DNA from: Vibrio diazotrophicus
Lineage (GTDB): Bacteria; Pseudomonadota; Gammaproteobacteria; Enterobacterales; Vibrionaceae
Reading direction: 5' to 3'
NCBI RefSeq assembly: GCF_038452265.1
Contig: NZ_CP151842.1
Location: forward strand, 1,302,001-1,366,000
Length of the DNA: 64,000 bases
Shown: piece by piece, positions 36,040 through 47,151 of the stretch
Layout: the number at the start of each line of letters is the position of its first letter
How positions within the stretch are numbered: the first letter of the stretch is position 1
The notes under the pieces: generated by a model
The model's database searches: none
Told to the model about the DNA's origin: nothing
What the model saw: only the letters and a program-made list of their open reading frames with translations
Translations under genes and position numbers: made by a program

Positions 36040-37353
36040 TCATCGCATTACAAACCGTTCTGAATGATAGTTTTGTTTATTAAGCCCTAAGCCTAAAAGC
36101 CTATTTTTCAGTGTGTTACCAAAGTTAATCGGCCCACAAAAACTGACGCTGGCTTGAGACAAATCAACGTGCTGAGCGACTCGGTCTGCACATAGGAACT
36201 CATTATGGCTGGCGGTATAGATATGCAGCTTCACACAAGACGACTTGCTGACTAATTTTTCCAGCAAGTGAACAAAGTATGTCTGGTCATCATTGTCACG
36301 ACAGTAGAACAAATCGATGTGTCTGCTGGTTGAATGAGGCAGGTGAGTCAAGTAGTGTAGCCACGCTATAAAAGGTACGATACCGATACCAGCACCAATC
36401 CAAACTTGGTTTGATGATTTTGGTATTTGGAAGCGACCATAGCCACCTTCAACAGCAACTGCTCTGCCCACCGACAAAGAGTCATAGAGCGCATGAGTGT
36501 AGTCACCGAGATCTTTTATTGCGAACTCTATTTCTTGGTTGTGGGAATCGTAGTTAAGCACCGAAAACGGGTGTGGAGCTTCGCCATCATTGAAGTTGAG
36601 ATAAGCAAACTGTCCTGCACGATACTTAATCATTTCGTTGAGCTTTATTTTTACATGCAACACCCGAGATTGGCTTGCTTGATCATGAATGCGTTGAATA
36701 GCAGTCACTTGACCATTGACTATGCGAGCACGCCCAATTGAACCTGTTAACGAAACAAACGCACAGATAGAACCTACAATTGCGGCTAGCCAAATTACTG
36801 AGTTAAGGCCAGCTGAACTCCATTGATAATCAAGCAAAAACACACTGTGAAACGATCCTGCGAGGAAAATAGCGCCACCTAGTTTATGTGTAAAACGGAA
36901 TTTCCGATAACTGATCGCTTGGATAAGACTAATGGCGACAAACGCAAGAAAGACATAAAAAGTGTATTCGCCAACCACTTTTGCCCAGTGGGTCCAATTA
37001 ATACCTTCAACAAGTTGTCCCAGACGTTGCCTTTTCTGTTGACCTTCAATGAGTTCTAGGCTGACCAACCATTTCGCTGATTTAACTAATACCCAATGCA
37101 TAACCATGGTGACTAGAGCACCAATACCCATCTGTTTATGAATGGCATAGCCTTTATCTAGCCCGTTTACATATTCTTCGACTCTTGGAATACGCATCGC
37201 CAGCAGCATTGCCACTGCCATATAAGCAAAGCCAAGTGCGCCTGTAAACATGGTGAGTTGATGACGCCAGAAGAAGTAATTGGCATCGGGTTGCCATGTA
37301 AGCCATACGGATGGAAGCCATAACAGTATGATGAGTAGCGTGATTTTTTTCAT
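36040..37353 (-). CDS. Ferric reductase-like flavocytochrome
   Basis: The 437-residue protein has six or so membrane helices in its first ~210 residues with conserved histidines suited to heme (KQMGIGALVTMVMHWVLV; FTHKLGGAIFLAGSFHSVFL), the ferric-reductase-like transmembrane domain. Residues about 215-320 form an FAD-binding domain (RAGQFAYLNF..G..HPFSVLNYD), and 325-437 is an NAD(P)H-binding domain (WIGAGIGIVPFIAWL; FCGP near the end). It should carry electrons from NAD(P)H through FAD and heme across the membrane, perhaps to ferric iron or another acceptor. Monocistronic. Confidence 0.83.
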   Translation of the reverse strand: MKKITLLIILLWLPSVWLTWQPDANYFFWRHQLTMFTGALGFAYMAVAMLLAMRIPRVEEYVNGLDKGYAIHKQMGIGALVTMVMHWVLVKSAKWLVSLELIEGQQKRQRLGQLVEGINWTHWAKVVGEYTFYVFLAFVAISLIQAISYRKFRFTHKLGGAIFLAGSFHSVFLLDYQWSSAGLNSVIWLAAIVGSICAFVSLTGSIGRARIVNGQVTAIQRIHDQASQSRVLHVKIKLNEMIKYRAGQFAYLNFNDGEAPHPFSVLNYDSHNQEIEFAIKDLGDYTHALYDSLSVGRAVAVEGGYGRFQIPKSSNQVWIGAGIGIVPFIAWLHYLTHLPHSTSRHIDLFYCRDNDDQTYFVHLLEKLVSKSSCVKLHIYTASHNEFLCADRVAQHVDLSQASVSFCGPINFGNTLKNRLLGLGLNKQNYHSERFVMR

Positions 37354-37465
37354 GACAATTATTCCACGTGTTTCTTATGGTTTAATTGTAGTTCTGCGGC
37401 TTCGGCTAGGACATCGACTTTATCTAGTTTTACTTTGGTTGACCTAAGTTTACATATCGCATTCT

Positions 37466-38341
37466 CTATAGTGAGAAGGCAAAAATGAGTAACAGAGGCA
37501 GGGTGAAAATACTGAGGAAATTACCAAACAACACCATTGAGGCGACGTTGGTTGCTTCAATCTTGTATCGCTCCGCAAACAGATAGTTCATGACTGCTGG
37601 TGGAAGCATAGTGAATAACACCATCATTTTTAACTGCATGGGCGGTAAAGGAATGAAGTAGTAAATACAGCTAAATGCGATAGCACCAGTAAACAGTGAT
37701 TGAGCGGTAGAGATCAGTCCCACTTTGAAGCCAGCCATTTTCATATTGGTCATCTGTGCGCCTAATGACAGCAACATCACAGGCACTGCAGCCTGACCAA
37801 GTAGCTTTGTTGCTTCATATAACGGTTCCCAGACATGAGTTCCTGACAAGTTAAGGCACATGGCAACAGTAGCAGCGATAAACACAGGAGCCGTAAAGAT
37901 CTGCTTAAATGAACCTCCTTTACTTAATACCGCAAGCCCGATACTGATGTGTAAACAGGCAGAAACAACAAATAGCAGCACCGCAGAAGAAAGAGCTTGC
38001 TGGCCGAATGCGTAGGTGAAGAGTGGGATGGCTAAGTTACCGCTGTTTCTGAACATATGCAGTGGAGCCCATGCTTTAAAGTTCCAACCACCAAGTTTGC
38101 ATATCGGAATCATAATCAAGCCGGGAATGAGCACAGATATTAAAGAGGCATAAATCAGGGGAAGCTCTGAGCGGCTAAGTGGCATGGTGGACAATGAAGA
38201 GAATACCAATGCTGGAACAAAGGCATCCATATTGATTCTGTTAATCGGGCGGAAATCAGGTTTGAGCCAACGACCAATGAGATAGCCAATAATGACCAGT
38301 GCCATTACAGGGAAAAGTATCCGAACGACTTGTTCAAACAT
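37466..38341 (-). CDS. AEC-family (auxin efflux carrier) transporter
   Basis: The 291-residue protein has about ten membrane helices in two halves: VVRILFPVMALVIIGYLIG at the start, helices at about 60-80, 95-125, 145-165, 175-195, 205-225, 235-255 and 265-290. The pattern NMDAFVPALVFSSLS near residue 37 and LFRNSGNLAIPLF near 95 match the AEC family, which exports or exchanges small organic acids such as malate. Substrate unknown. The first gene of a divergent pair with the broken GGDEF-EAL gene. Confidence 0.87.
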   Translation of the reverse strand: MFEQVVRILFPVMALVIIGYLIGRWLKPDFRPINRINMDAFVPALVFSSLSTMPLSRSELPLIYASLISVLIPGLIMIPICKLGGWNFKAWAPLHMFRNSGNLAIPLFTYAFGQQALSSAVLLFVVSACLHISIGLAVLSKGGSFKQIFTAPVFIAATVAMCLNLSGTHVWEPLYEATKLLGQAAVPVMLLSLGAQMTNMKMAGFKVGLISTAQSLFTGAIAFSCIYYFIPLPPMQLKMMVLFTMLPPAVMNYLFAERYKIEATNVASMVLFGNFLSIFTLPLLLIFAFSL

Positions 38342-38658
38342 AGGTATCCTTACGAGTGTTTGACACGAAGAAAGTCCAAATTATCAGGCTATTAACCAAT
38401 CGTCATTGGCGTAGACGTCAATCTGTGCGCTTCGTATATAAATGCTGAAAAGTACGGCGCTACAGAGTTGAACAAGCTAAATGACCGGCAGATGAGTATG
38501 TAAACGATGGTTTACACAGCAAATTAATACTCAAAAAGAGGTATTGGTTCCAAATATTGATGAGATTTATAATTTATTTCATTTTGTAATTAGACATATA
38601 TCATTAAATTCTTATGTGATATGTGTTATTTGTATCGCAAATAATAACTTGAGAGTTG
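38342..38658. other. Divergent AEC transporter / GGDEF-EAL intergenic region
   Basis: About 317 bases, very AT-rich toward the right end. It must hold both promoters. No clear operator or RNA gene was seen. Confidence 0.45.
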
Positions 38659-41417
38659 ATGCGCTCCTTGAATAAATCATCCCGCTTACGCTTTGTTACG
38701 CTACACACGAAAACTGCATTTTTATTTGCAGTTGGACTGGCTAGCATCATTTTCAGCAGTCTTTTTCTTACCCGTTATTTCTTTTTATACAGTCTGAATG
38801 AACTAGAAAATATTGAGATCCACAGGGCGAGCTCACAAGCCTATGCTGTTATTGATTCGTTAAGTGTTAGGCAGGAAGAAGCTTCCCATGACTGGGCTTA
38901 CTGGACTGAGACTTACGATCTTCTCACTCAATCTGATACCGGTTTTGAAGAACGCAACTTGTATATGGAAAGCCTTGATTCGCTTGGGCTAGATTTCATG
39001 TCCTTTATTAATAGTCAGCATGAGTATGTGGCTGGCCTTGGGCGGGACATTGAAGACCCCAACGCATTCACACAAACACTGCTAAAAGATAAGGGCGTTG
39101 CTCAACATCTGAACAAAATGAAACGGGTTCTGGATAGCGGGAAAAGCGGTACTTATGGATTAATTCGTGAGGGTGACGATATTTGGGTGGTTAGTGTTAC
39201 ACCAGTGCGTAACGGAACCAGTGAAGCAGAGTTTGCAGGATGGATGTTGTGGGGACAGCATTTAACTGACCGTTTCCCATCAGACTTTGCTGGCATCTTA
39301 ACGGCTCAAAACTCCATCATTACTGATCTCGATGAGACGAAGCATCTTGATGAACATATTCATGAAGAGGGTATAGATGAGCACGATGACATCGATGTTT
39401 TCCATACAGATTCAGAGCTTTACCACTATACATCGTTAACCAATATTTATGGTGAAGAGATTGCGGTTTTAAAATCACGTGAACCGCGTACCTATTATCA
39501 AAAAGGTGAATCGGTCTTTTACTATCTCATCATTGCTATTGGTGTGGTCACCACTCTTGTTTCTATCGTTATTTTCATTTTGTTCCGTAACAACGTGGGT
39601 AAAAGATTCAGCTACTTTGAACAAGACATAAAAGCACTGATATCGAGTGATGAAGTGAATCTTGAAGGTCATCGAGATGAGTTTGAACGCATCACGACTT
39701 TAGTACAGTTTTTGGCTAATAACTCCTCAAAAACTGAAGGCAAGCTAAAAGATACGCTGCAAAAATTCGAAGCGCTATACCACAGTCAAACACTGGGTAT
39801 GGTACTTGTCGTCGATCAAATGATCGCTGACGTGAACCAAGCATTATTAGATTTGCTTGGCTATCAGCGTAGTGATTTGGTTGGTCAGCATGTAGAAACG
39901 CTGTGTGCTCACAGTAGTGATTCTATTTGCAGCGCTGAACAATTATTTATCAATTTGAGTCAGGGCTTACGTCAGTTTGAAGCGGGGCTTAACAACTGTT
40001 ATGGCGAAACCGTGCACTGTGTGATTGAAGCGACCCAATTTGAACAAGACGACAAGATGGCTGTTATGTTGTCGATAAAAGATATCAGTGAGCAGAAACA
40101 GCAAGCGGTATTAATAGACTCCCTCACTCACCGAGATTCGGCAACAGGACTATTGAATCGACCAACAGTGATCAATCTTATTAAGGGATTTTTCCAAGGT
40201 TCAGATCAAGAACAGAACTACTCAATCGTCTATTTCAACGCTTCTAGGCTCAAAGAAATCGATGAAGTCTACGGACATCTGGTTCATGACAGTGTTTTAA
40301 AACACCTTGCTGACAACTTGCTGATAACTTGCTGATTCGATTTGGTGACGAGTTCACAGGGCGTATCAGTGAAAATGAATTCTTAGTTTGGTGCGTAGAA
40401 AAGGATTATCGACAGCTGGAAAGAATGGCAAACCGGTTGCTAGAAAGTTATTCATCGAAGATCAGTGTTTCTGGTTTTGAGTTCGATATTGGCTTAAAAG
40501 CAGTGTTTGTTCGTTCTTCTTCAAGTTTTGCTAACTTTGAGGATTTCAGCTATGTCGGCCTTTATGCTCTGACAGAAATAAAATCGACGGGTAAAAGAGG
40601 GCTTGTGACGGTTGATGAGAGTCTGATTAAAAGATCACAAGAGTCACTTGCTCTAAATCGCGACATAATGAAAGCACTTAAAAGTGGTGAAATCGTTGCT
40701 CATTATCAACCTATTGTTCACGCGAGTACTGGACAGGTCGTAGGTTTCGAAGCGCTCGCAAGGTGGCGCCATCCAACATTAGGAATGGTCTCTCCGGGAC
40801 TGTTTGTCCCGCTGGCGGAACAACGTCGATTGATTGTTGAGTTAGGCGAAGTGATTCTTGAGCAGGCGTGCGAGTTTATCAGTGATATACAGCAAAAGAG
40901 CGACAGTTCTTCGCAAAATAGAATGAGTATTCATGTGAATCTGTCGACACCTCATTTCCATCATAAGAGCTTGGTGGAGACTTTGGTCAACCTGATAGAG
41001 AAATACCAATTGTTACCGGGGCAACTGGTACTGGAGTTAACAGAAAGTATTCTTTTAGGTGCTGAAGATGAGATCGTTGAACGTATGGAGGCGATTAAAT
41101 CTTTGGGTGTTCAATTGGCACTCGATGACTTTGGTACGGGATACTCTTCATTTAGCTCACTATGTAACTTCCCGCTTGATATTATCAAGCTTGATAAATC
41201 ATATATTGATAATTTGGATGTCAACGACAAAGCAAAAACCTTAGTCAGGAACATCATTCACATGTCGCAGGAGCTCGGTATGACAACGGTGGCTGAAGGG
41301 GTTGAAACGGCTTCACAGCTTCGTAAGCTCAATGTCTGGAACGTGGATGAAATTCAAGGATATTACTTCTTCAAACCTATGGATAAACACCAAGCTTTAG
41401 AAAAGTTTGCCAAGTAG
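38659..41417 (+). pseudogene. CHASE4-PAS-GGDEF-EAL protein, frameshifted by an 11-bp duplication
   Basis: The gene reads in one frame to a stop at 40335, then continues in another frame to 41417. Deleting one copy of an exact 11-bp tandem repeat (40315-40336) joins the halves into one 915-residue protein. Domains: a membrane helix (about 15-40), a periplasmic CHASE4-like domain (about 45-265), a second helix (about 290-315), a HAMP-like stretch, a PAS domain (about 370-480), a degenerate GGDEF domain (FGDEF) and a full EAL domain (EALARWRHP, LELTES, DDFGTGYSS, KLDKSYI, VAEGVET). The intact form would be a c-di-GMP phosphodiesterase sensing a periplasmic signal. As it stands, the first half is truncated in GGDEF, and the EAL part would need its own start. 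Confidence 0.88.
40315..40336 (+). repeat. Exact tandem duplication of AACTTGCTGAT
   Basis: Two adjacent copies of the same 11 bases, within a run of three CTTGCTGA motifs, lie just before the GGDEF loop codons. Eleven bases shift the frame by two, creating the stop TGA at 40333-40335. Confidence 0.95.
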
Positions 41418-41443
41418 GTTCAAAGAGGCCGTTGCTGAGAACA

Positions 41444-41470
41444 AAAAAGCCAGACAAAAGTCTGGCTTTT
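41444..41470. terminator. Terminator between the EAL gene and cdd
   Basis: Stem AAAAGCCAGAC / GTCTGGCTTTT with an AAAA loop, flanked by A and T runs. It lies between convergent genes and should work for both. Confidence 0.9.
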
Positions 41471-41487
41471 ACATGACTGAGGTACTG

Positions 41488-42375
41488 TTAAAGTGCGATG
41501 TAGCTTAGTTGCAAAGAAGAACTCAGTGATGCAAGCGTAGCTTGAGTATCGACAAAGTGACTCACACTGCCTTTCTCGAGTTCAGCCAGTGTCGCAGCTT
41601 CGATGTTGTCAAAAGATTCGCCAGCCATTCTCATCTGAATTAAAGCGACTTGAAGTGGCGGTAAGCTTGGGTTAAACGCCGCGTTTTCAGCATATGCACC
41701 CAAATAAGTTTTACCGGACGATGATTTCAATGCCACACCACTTAAATTTTCAGAGTATGGGGCATAGCTGCCGTTGAGTGCCGCTACGGCCGATTGCATC
41801 AGCGGGTCTAATTCCTCGCACTTGTAACCGTGGTCGCTTTTGTTCATCAGCACTTGAGTGATACCTAGGTCAGCAGGGCCAAAAGATTCTGGCAAGTAGT
41901 ATTGCAGAGAGTTGGCATCACGTTTTGGTAACTGAATCATCAAGCTTTTAGAGGTGGTAAGTTCGTTCATGAATTGACGACAGTGACCGCAAGGACTGTA
42001 GTTCACAGTGATATCACTGATACCTTCCTCACCCTTCATCCAAGCATGGCTGATAGCTGCTTGTTCTGCGTGAATGGTTTGCCCCATCTGAACTTTTGAG
42101 AATTCCATGTTGCCGCCGAAATAGATGCGGCCAGACAATCCACGAGCTAGAGCTCCAACATAAAATTTCGAAATAGGTACGTAAGCATATGCTGCCGCAA
42201 GAGGCAGTAATTCAATACGAAGGTCTGCGTCACTCATTCCTGTAACGGAAAGTAGTTGCTTAAATTGGTCAGGAGATAGAGTAGCGTCAAAATCATCAGC
42301 TAATACGATTGGCGATAAAAACTCCGCCATCGGTCGTTGCATGTCTGCTAATGCCTGTTCAATACGGCCTTTCAT
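41488..42375 (-). CDS. cdd: Cytidine deaminase
   Basis: The 295-residue protein is the long, two-domain, dimeric type (E. coli 294). The zinc site is visible: [12 protein letters not shown] supplies His and the catalytic Glu, and PCGHCRQF supplies two Cys. The C-terminal domain is a degenerate copy of the first ([13 protein letters not shown]). It deaminates cytidine and deoxycytidine to uridine forms. The adjacent yohK-yohJ genes are read the same way, as in E. coli. CytR- and CRP-like sites lie upstream. Confidence 0.96.
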   Translation of the reverse strand: MKGRIEQALADMQRPMAEFLSPIVLADDFDATLSPDQFKQLLSVTGMSDADLRIELLPLAAAYAYVPISKFYVGALARGLSGRIYFGGNMEFSKVQMGQTIHAEQAAISHAWMKGEEGISDITVNYSPCGHCRQFMNELTTSKSLMIQLPKRDANSLQYYLPESFGPADLGITQVLMNKSDHGYKCEELDPLMQSAVAALNGSYAPYSENLSGVALKSSSGKTYLGAYAENAAFNPSLPPLQVALIQMRMAGESFDNIEAATLAELEKGSVSHFVDTQATLASLSSSLQLSYIAL

Positions 42376-42452
42376 AGATATTCCTAATTAATACATTGAG
42401 CTTTAGTTTAGGGGAATACACTAGATTTACTGCGATCAAAATCTCATTATTA

Positions 42453-42500
42453 GATGCAACGTGTTACATGTTTACATAATTAGAGTGATGTCACACATGA
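42453..42500 (-). promoter_or_regulatory. CytR/CRP-type control region of cdd
   Basis: On the cdd strand, TGTGACATCAC (ending near 42490) has the left half of a CRP site. A second, weaker TGTAA-N6-AACAC-like site follows, and GTTGCATC (42453-42460) matches the CytR octamer GTTGCATT at seven positions. This CRP-CytR layout is the known control of E. coli cdd. Confidence 0.4.
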
Positions 42501-42522
42501 GAGGCGAGGTAAGGAAGAATTT

Positions 42523-42555
42523 GGCTCAGACTCTATGGGAAATGCAGTCTGAGCC
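42523..42555 (-). terminator. Hairpin between yohK and cdd
   Basis: Perfect 10-bp stem GGCTCAGACT / AGTCTGAGCC, loop of 13 bases, 26 bases after the yohK stop. It has only a weak T-rich foot, so it may terminate poorly or mark an RNA end. Confidence 0.55.
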
Positions 42556-42580
42556 TAAATTAGATAGAGATGACAATGAG

Positions 42581-43261
42581 TTAGTGAACAAACCAAAGTA
42601 CAAAAGCAAATAAGCTAGGCGCTAGAACTGAGGTTATGACACCACAGACAACCAGAGCGAGTGAACTAAAAGCCGCGTCTTTCTGATCTTTTTCCGCACA
42701 AGTCGCTGTGCCGAGGGCGTGGGAGACATTACCCATGGTTAATCCTCGAGCAATAGGATGCGTGATATTCAGTAAGTTATAAATTGGGTACGCCACAATG
42801 GCGCCAAATACACCGACCAGCAGAACCATGATGGCTGCAATAGCTGGTTCTCCACCTAAATTGTTTGCGACTTCCATCGCTATCGGTGTGGTGACAGATT
42901 TACCCATTAGTGCTGCAATTAAAGCGATATCAACATTCATTAACGCGGCAATGATCCCTGTTGTCAGCATAGAAAGCACGCTTCCGACACCACAGGCAAG
43001 CATGATGATTTTCCAGTTTGCACGAATCTGAGGAAGTTGTTCATACAAAGGGTAAGCTAAAGCAACGACGGCAGGCTGAAGCATATAGTTCACCCATAGG
43101 TTGTCTAGCTCGTAAGTCTCGTAGGGGACTTTTAGCAACATGAGCACAGGTATAATAATGCCAATGCTTATCAACAGTGGATTGGCAAACGGTGAATTCA
43201 GTTTACGAGCGATCCATCTAGAAAGAAAGAACACCGCTATAGTGACTAGCAACCACATCAT
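42581..43261 (-). CDS. yohK: LrgB/CidB-family membrane protein (YohK)
   Basis: The 226-residue protein has about seven membrane helices. The LrgB-family pattern is visible: [38 protein letters not shown] and [43 protein letters not shown]. Together with LrgA/YohJ it forms a holin-antiholin-like pair. In several bacteria this pair imports pyruvate or modulates murein hydrolases. It overlaps yohJ by four bases (ATGA) and shares its ribosome-binding site AGGAGG, so translation is coupled. Confidence 0.92.
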   Translation of the reverse strand: MMWLLVTIAVFFLSRWIARKLNSPFANPLLISIGIIIPVLMLLKVPYETYELDNLWVNYMLQPAVVALAYPLYEQLPQIRANWKIIMLACGVGSVLSMLTTGIIAALMNVDIALIAALMGKSVTTPIAMEVANNLGGEPAIAAIMVLLVGVFGAIVAYPIYNLLNITHPIARGLTMGNVSHALGTATCAEKDQKDAAFSSLALVVCGVITSVLAPSLFAFVLWFVH

Positions 43262-43623
43262 TTGCCTCCTTTTTTCAAAATGCGATCAAGAGAGAAGGCT
43301 AGGATCACAAGTACTAACGTAGTGCCACCGATGGCGCTAGCTAAGATAGACCAGATGTTGTTTACCAATATGTCGAAGTGCACCATTAGACCGACACTGG
43401 TCGGGATGAAAAGCAGAACCATATAGCGAATGAATAAACTCGCACTTGGTTTCACCCAAGATGACGGTAAGAGTCCGCTCGACATGAGGCCAAACAGGAT
43501 CAGCATGCCAATAATACTGCCAGGAATAGAAATACCTAACCAAGATTGAAGATTATTACCTGCCAGCAAACAGAGAAATATCATTCCCATTGATACCAGG
43601 TATTTAAGTGCGGTTTGAGCCAT
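43258..43623 (-). CDS. yohJ: LrgA/CidA-family membrane protein (YohJ)
   Basis: The 121-residue, four-helix protein has the family core [52 protein letters not shown]. It is the holin-like partner of YohK. Next to cdd, as in E. coli, where the pair lies in the cytidine region. It is the first gene of the leftward yohJ-yohK(-cdd) unit. Confidence 0.93.
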   Translation of the reverse strand: MAQTALKYLVSMGMIFLCLLAGNNLQSWLGISIPGSIIGMLILFGLMSSGLLPSSWVKPSASLFIRYMVLLFIPTSVGLMVHFDILVNNIWSILASAIGGTTLVLVILAFSLDRILKKGGK

Positions 43624-43672
43624 GAAACGTTGTTGCCATTTATATGTATAGAAAAACCTAGGGGGTTAGCCT

Positions 43673-45097
43673 CTAGGAAACGAGTTTTGAGACGTATTGA
43701 TAGACGGATTTTAAAATAGCAATTTTCTTTTCGTCACTCTCATGCTCATGAACTAAGTTTTCTAAATTGAGCATGTAACCTTCAATTCGCGACTCATAAA
43801 AATCACGGCAGTGATTCGCCCAGCGACGCTGTTCATTTTCATCCAGTGTCCATGGGAAGTGACGGGCACGATAACGGAATAATAAAGGTTCAATTCTCTT
43901 GTCCGCAAAAGTGATATCCAGTGCTGCCAAATTTTCTGGTGGTGTACCGCGGATAATTTCCATCGACGCTTTATCCGCCGGAGAGAAGAAACCGTCGTAC
44001 AACTGCGTATCGACATCGGAGCTCTGTTCATATTCACGCTCAATCGAAAACAGAGAAACTAGCTTTTCTCTGATCTCTGGATGCTGGCGAATCAGTGCTA
44101 AGTTCGCTAAACACTGTTCGCGATTGATGCCTATTTTGTCTGCATTTTCGGCGGTAAGCGTTTTTGCAGGTGCAAGAATAGGGCACTTGTTGAGATGAAC
44201 CAATTTGACAGGGACAGGCAGTTCGTCTGGAGCGAGTTCATCGCGTTTTGTATAAAGACGCGTATGCAATTCTTCACTGGAAAGTTCTAGTAATGGCTGA
44301 GGATCTTTGGCTAAGTCAGCCACAATCACAGCATTTTGATTGGTTGGATGCCAAGCAATAGGAACAATCCAACTGGTGTATTGGCATTCTCTGCCTAACA
44401 TTCCGGAGACATGCATTAGTGGTGTCATATTGACGATATCCACCAACTCATTGAGTTTGCGCTTATGGCGCATAGTAAAGAAATAATCAAATAGCTTTGG
44501 TTGTGCGGCTTTGACTTTCTTAGCCAGTTCGATAGTGGCGATCACGTCAGCCATCGCATCATGCGCATTTTCGTGTTCAATACCATTGGCTTTTGACAGA
44601 TGTTCAAGTTTGAAACTGGTAAAACCCTCTTCGTTTTCAGGCCAAACAATGCCTTCTGGACGAAGGGCATGGCAAGCACGCATCACATCGAGTAAGTCCC
44701 AACGTGAGTTACTGTTCTGCCAGCTCCAAGAATACGGATCAAAAAAGTTGCGATAGCAAGTATAACGCGTGACTTCGTCATCGAACCGAATGCTGTTGTA
44801 ACCAAGGCTGGTGGTATTTGGCTGAGAAAGTTCGTGATGAATACGAGCAATGAACTCTGGCTCTGGTAGACCTTGAGCCATCGCCTTTTGTGGCGTGATA
44901 CCTGTAATCAGTGCCGCTTCAGGTGCAGGTAAATAATCGCTAGGTAGTTGGCAGTAGATAACTAATGGTTCACCGATAATATTAAAATCCATATCGGTAC
45001 GTACGCCAGCAAACTGACTAGGACGATCTTTCGCTGGGTTAGTGCCCCAAGTCTCATAATCGAAGAAGAAGTAAGTTGGCGAGTTTTCCTGCTGCAT
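43673..45097 (-). CDS. sbcB: Exodeoxyribonuclease I
   Basis: The 474-residue protein matches E. coli ExoI (475). The DEDD exonuclease motifs are visible: FFDYETWGTNPAKDRPSQFAG (motif I), LGYNSIRFDDEVTRYTCYRNFFDPY (motif II) and HENAHDAMADVIATIELAKKV (motif III). The SH3-like and C-terminal helical domains follow. It degrades single-stranded DNA 3'-5' in recombination and mismatch repair and interacts with SSB. Monocistronic. Confidence 0.97.
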   Translation of the reverse strand: MQQENSPTYFFFDYETWGTNPAKDRPSQFAGVRTDMDFNIIGEPLVIYCQLPSDYLPAPEAALITGITPQKAMAQGLPEPEFIARIHHELSQPNTTSLGYNSIRFDDEVTRYTCYRNFFDPYSWSWQNSNSRWDLLDVMRACHALRPEGIVWPENEEGFTSFKLEHLSKANGIEHENAHDAMADVIATIELAKKVKAAQPKLFDYFFTMRHKRKLNELVDIVNMTPLMHVSGMLGRECQYTSWIVPIAWHPTNQNAVIVADLAKDPQPLLELSSEELHTRLYTKRDELAPDELPVPVKLVHLNKCPILAPAKTLTAENADKIGINREQCLANLALIRQHPEIREKLVSLFSIEREYEQSSDVDTQLYDGFFSPADKASMEIIRGTPPENLAALDITFADKRIEPLLFRYRARHFPWTLDENEQRRWANHCRDFYESRIEGYMLNLENLVHEHESDEKKIAILKSVYQYVSKLVS

Positions 45098-45240
45098 GTG
45101 TGATTACCAAATCGCTGAAAGATTTACAGGTATTAGAACATCCCCCATACGACTAAGCAATCACCATGGCGTGTCGCAACCGTTTGTTCAGTAACTTATC
45201 TCATCGTCTGGCTAACTATTGGGCAAGTTACGGTCTGATG

Positions 45241-45957
45241 TTAACGGTACTTTTCCAGCATAAGTCGCATGGCGATGCTATCGAGTACGGTCACATGCTT
45301 TGAATCTGTATCGAACAAGCTGTAAAGCATGCTTCTGGCCACTGCCTCTGCGCTTATTGGGATGAGATTTCTTAGTTTTCCAAACATTAGGTATTTGCCG
45401 ACTTTCATAAAGTTTTGCAGTAGAACTTCATCTGGGCGAGTGATGGTTCTGCTGCCTACTAAAGGACCTGGCCTGACGAACGTGACCTGCGAAAAGCCGA
45501 TTTGACGAATGGTTTCTTCCATTCGACCTTTGCAGCGTAAATAGTGGGAGCCAGATCTTGGATGCGCGCCGTAACTAGAAACAACCGCTAACCTTTCAAC
45601 TCCGAGCAATTTCATTTGCTGAGCGACATGACAAACGAGTTCGAAATCGATTTTTTCCAATCCTTGCTTTGAACCAGCCAGTTTTAACGTCGTGCCCAGT
45701 GCGATGATCCCCAATGTTGGGCGACTGTTTGAGTTTTCCCAATGTTTTATGTTCAGTTCTGCATCTATAAGCTGGGTTAACTTACCATTTGCTGTTGAGA
45801 GAGACTCTGGCGCAAGTGGCTTTCTGCTCAAGGTAAAAATATGTTCAAGTGCGTGCTCATTTAAAGCAATGTCTAGACAAGATGAACCGACTAAACCTGA
45901 TGCTCCCGCGATAATGAGAACGGGTTTGTTTGTTGCTGTAAAAGGGGCGTCTTTCAT
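45241..45957 (-). CDS. Rossmann-fold NAD(P)-binding (atypical SDR) protein
   Basis: The protein has 238 residues from the ATG at 45957, which has GGGAAG upstream; a longer form starting at 45984 lacks one. The nucleotide-binding motif is IIAGASGLVGSSCLDIAL near the N-terminus. VSSYGAHPRSGSHYLRCKGRMEETIRQIGF and VRPGPLVGSR resemble atypical short-chain dehydrogenases such as HTATIP2/YbjT-like proteins. The usual YxxxK appears as YLRCK. The substrate is unknown. Monocistronic. Confidence 0.78.
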   Translation of the reverse strand: MKDAPFTATNKPVLIIAGASGLVGSSCLDIALNEHALEHIFTLSRKPLAPESLSTANGKLTQLIDAELNIKHWENSNSRPTLGIIALGTTLKLAGSKQGLEKIDFELVCHVAQQMKLLGVERLAVVSSYGAHPRSGSHYLRCKGRMEETIRQIGFSQVTFVRPGPLVGSRTITRPDEVLLQNFMKVGKYLMFGKLRNLIPISAEAVARSMLYSLFDTDSKHVTVLDSIAMRLMLEKYR

Positions 45958-46122
45958 CGTTGCTTCCCAGTTGTTTAATGTCATGCTGTGAAATTAAGCT
46001 AATTACTCGACAATATACAAGTATTTCATTTATTGGCGCTTTGTAGGTTTGGCGTCGGATGGATTTTGTGAGTAGACTGCGTCATCTCTTTTGAAATTTA
46101 AGCATTGTTCAAGGAATCAATA

Positions 46123-47151
46123 ATGTTAGATCTATCGTTTAACGATGCAATTTGGCACCGTATTAATCAAAAAACCAAACCACTAGGTGCTTTAGGGCAA
46201 TTAGAGCAAGTTGCTCATCAACTGGCGTTAATTCAAAGTCAGGGGCAGCAACAAGCGGTTGAACATATTGCGATTCAACAGCCAACGGTATTGGTATTTG
46301 CCGGTGACCATGGCATTGCGGATGAAGGGGTCAGTATTGCTCCTAGCGCTGTAACACAACAGATGGTACTGAACTTTTTGGCGGGTGGTGCTGCTATCAA
46401 TTGTTTCTGCCGAGCGAATAATGTGGCAATGAAAGTCATTGATACAGGGATATTGTTGCCAGTAGATGCGCAGCATCCTGATTTTATTGTTCAACGTTTA
46501 GGTGTTCGCACCGAGAATTTTGCTAACCAGCCAGCTATGTCGTTAGAGCAAGTTGAGCAAGGATTAGATCACGGTCAGTCACTGGTTGAAAGTGTGATTG
46601 ATGCTGGCAGCAACTTAGTGATGTTCGGTGAGATGGGCATTGCTAATACTTCAAGTGCTGCCGCTCTGTTAGCCAGCTTGTCTGATTTGCCTGTTGAAGA
46701 GTGTGTTGGTAAAGGCACGGGTATTTCTGATCAGCAGCTTGAGAAAAAGTATCAACTGGTCGCGAAAGGCGTAGAACGCTCTAAAGGCAAGGGCGTGAAA
46801 GAGGTGCTTGCCGAGGTTGGTGGATACGAGATCGTTCAAATGGTAGGCGCATTTTTGGGTGCTTATCGTAAGCGTACACCTGTGCTCGTTGATGGGTTTA
46901 TTGTCACGGTCGCCGCTTATGTTGCCACGCTTATTGAACCAGAGTGCAGAGACTATATGATATTTGCACACTGTTCTGACGAATCGGGGCACAAAAAAGT
47001 GCTGAACTTATTAGAAGCAACGCCTCTGTTGAACCTACATTTGAGACTCGGTGAAGGTACAGGCGCGGTTCTCGCAGTTCCACTCATTAAGGCGGCAGCC
47101 GAGTTTTACAACAACATGGCGAGTTTTGCTGAGGCAGGAGTGACAGTGTAA
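46123..47151 (+). CDS. cobT: Nicotinate-nucleotide-dimethylbenzimidazole phosphoribosyltransferase
   Basis: The protein has 342 residues from the ATG at 46123, which has AAGGA seven bases upstream. It makes alpha-ribazole phosphate, the lower-ligand precursor of cobalamin. Family motifs: [64 protein letters not shown] and [12 protein letters not shown] (with the catalytic Glu). First gene of cobT-cobS-cobU, the late nucleotide-loop assembly module. It overlaps cobS by one base (TAATG). Confidence 0.96.
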   Translation: MLDLSFNDAIWHRINQKTKPLGALGQLEQVAHQLALIQSQGQQQAVEHIAIQQPTVLVFAGDHGIADEGVSIAPSAVTQQMVLNFLAGGAAINCFCRANNVAMKVIDTGILLPVDAQHPDFIVQRLGVRTENFANQPAMSLEQVEQGLDHGQSLVESVIDAGSNLVMFGEMGIANTSSAAALLASLSDLPVEECVGKGTGISDQQLEKKYQLVAKGVERSKGKGVKEVLAEVGGYEIVQMVGAFLGAYRKRTPVLVDGFIVTVAAYVATLIEPECRDYMIFAHCSDESGHKKVLNLLEATPLLNLHLRLGEGTGAVLAVPLIKAAAEFYNNMASFAEAGVTV

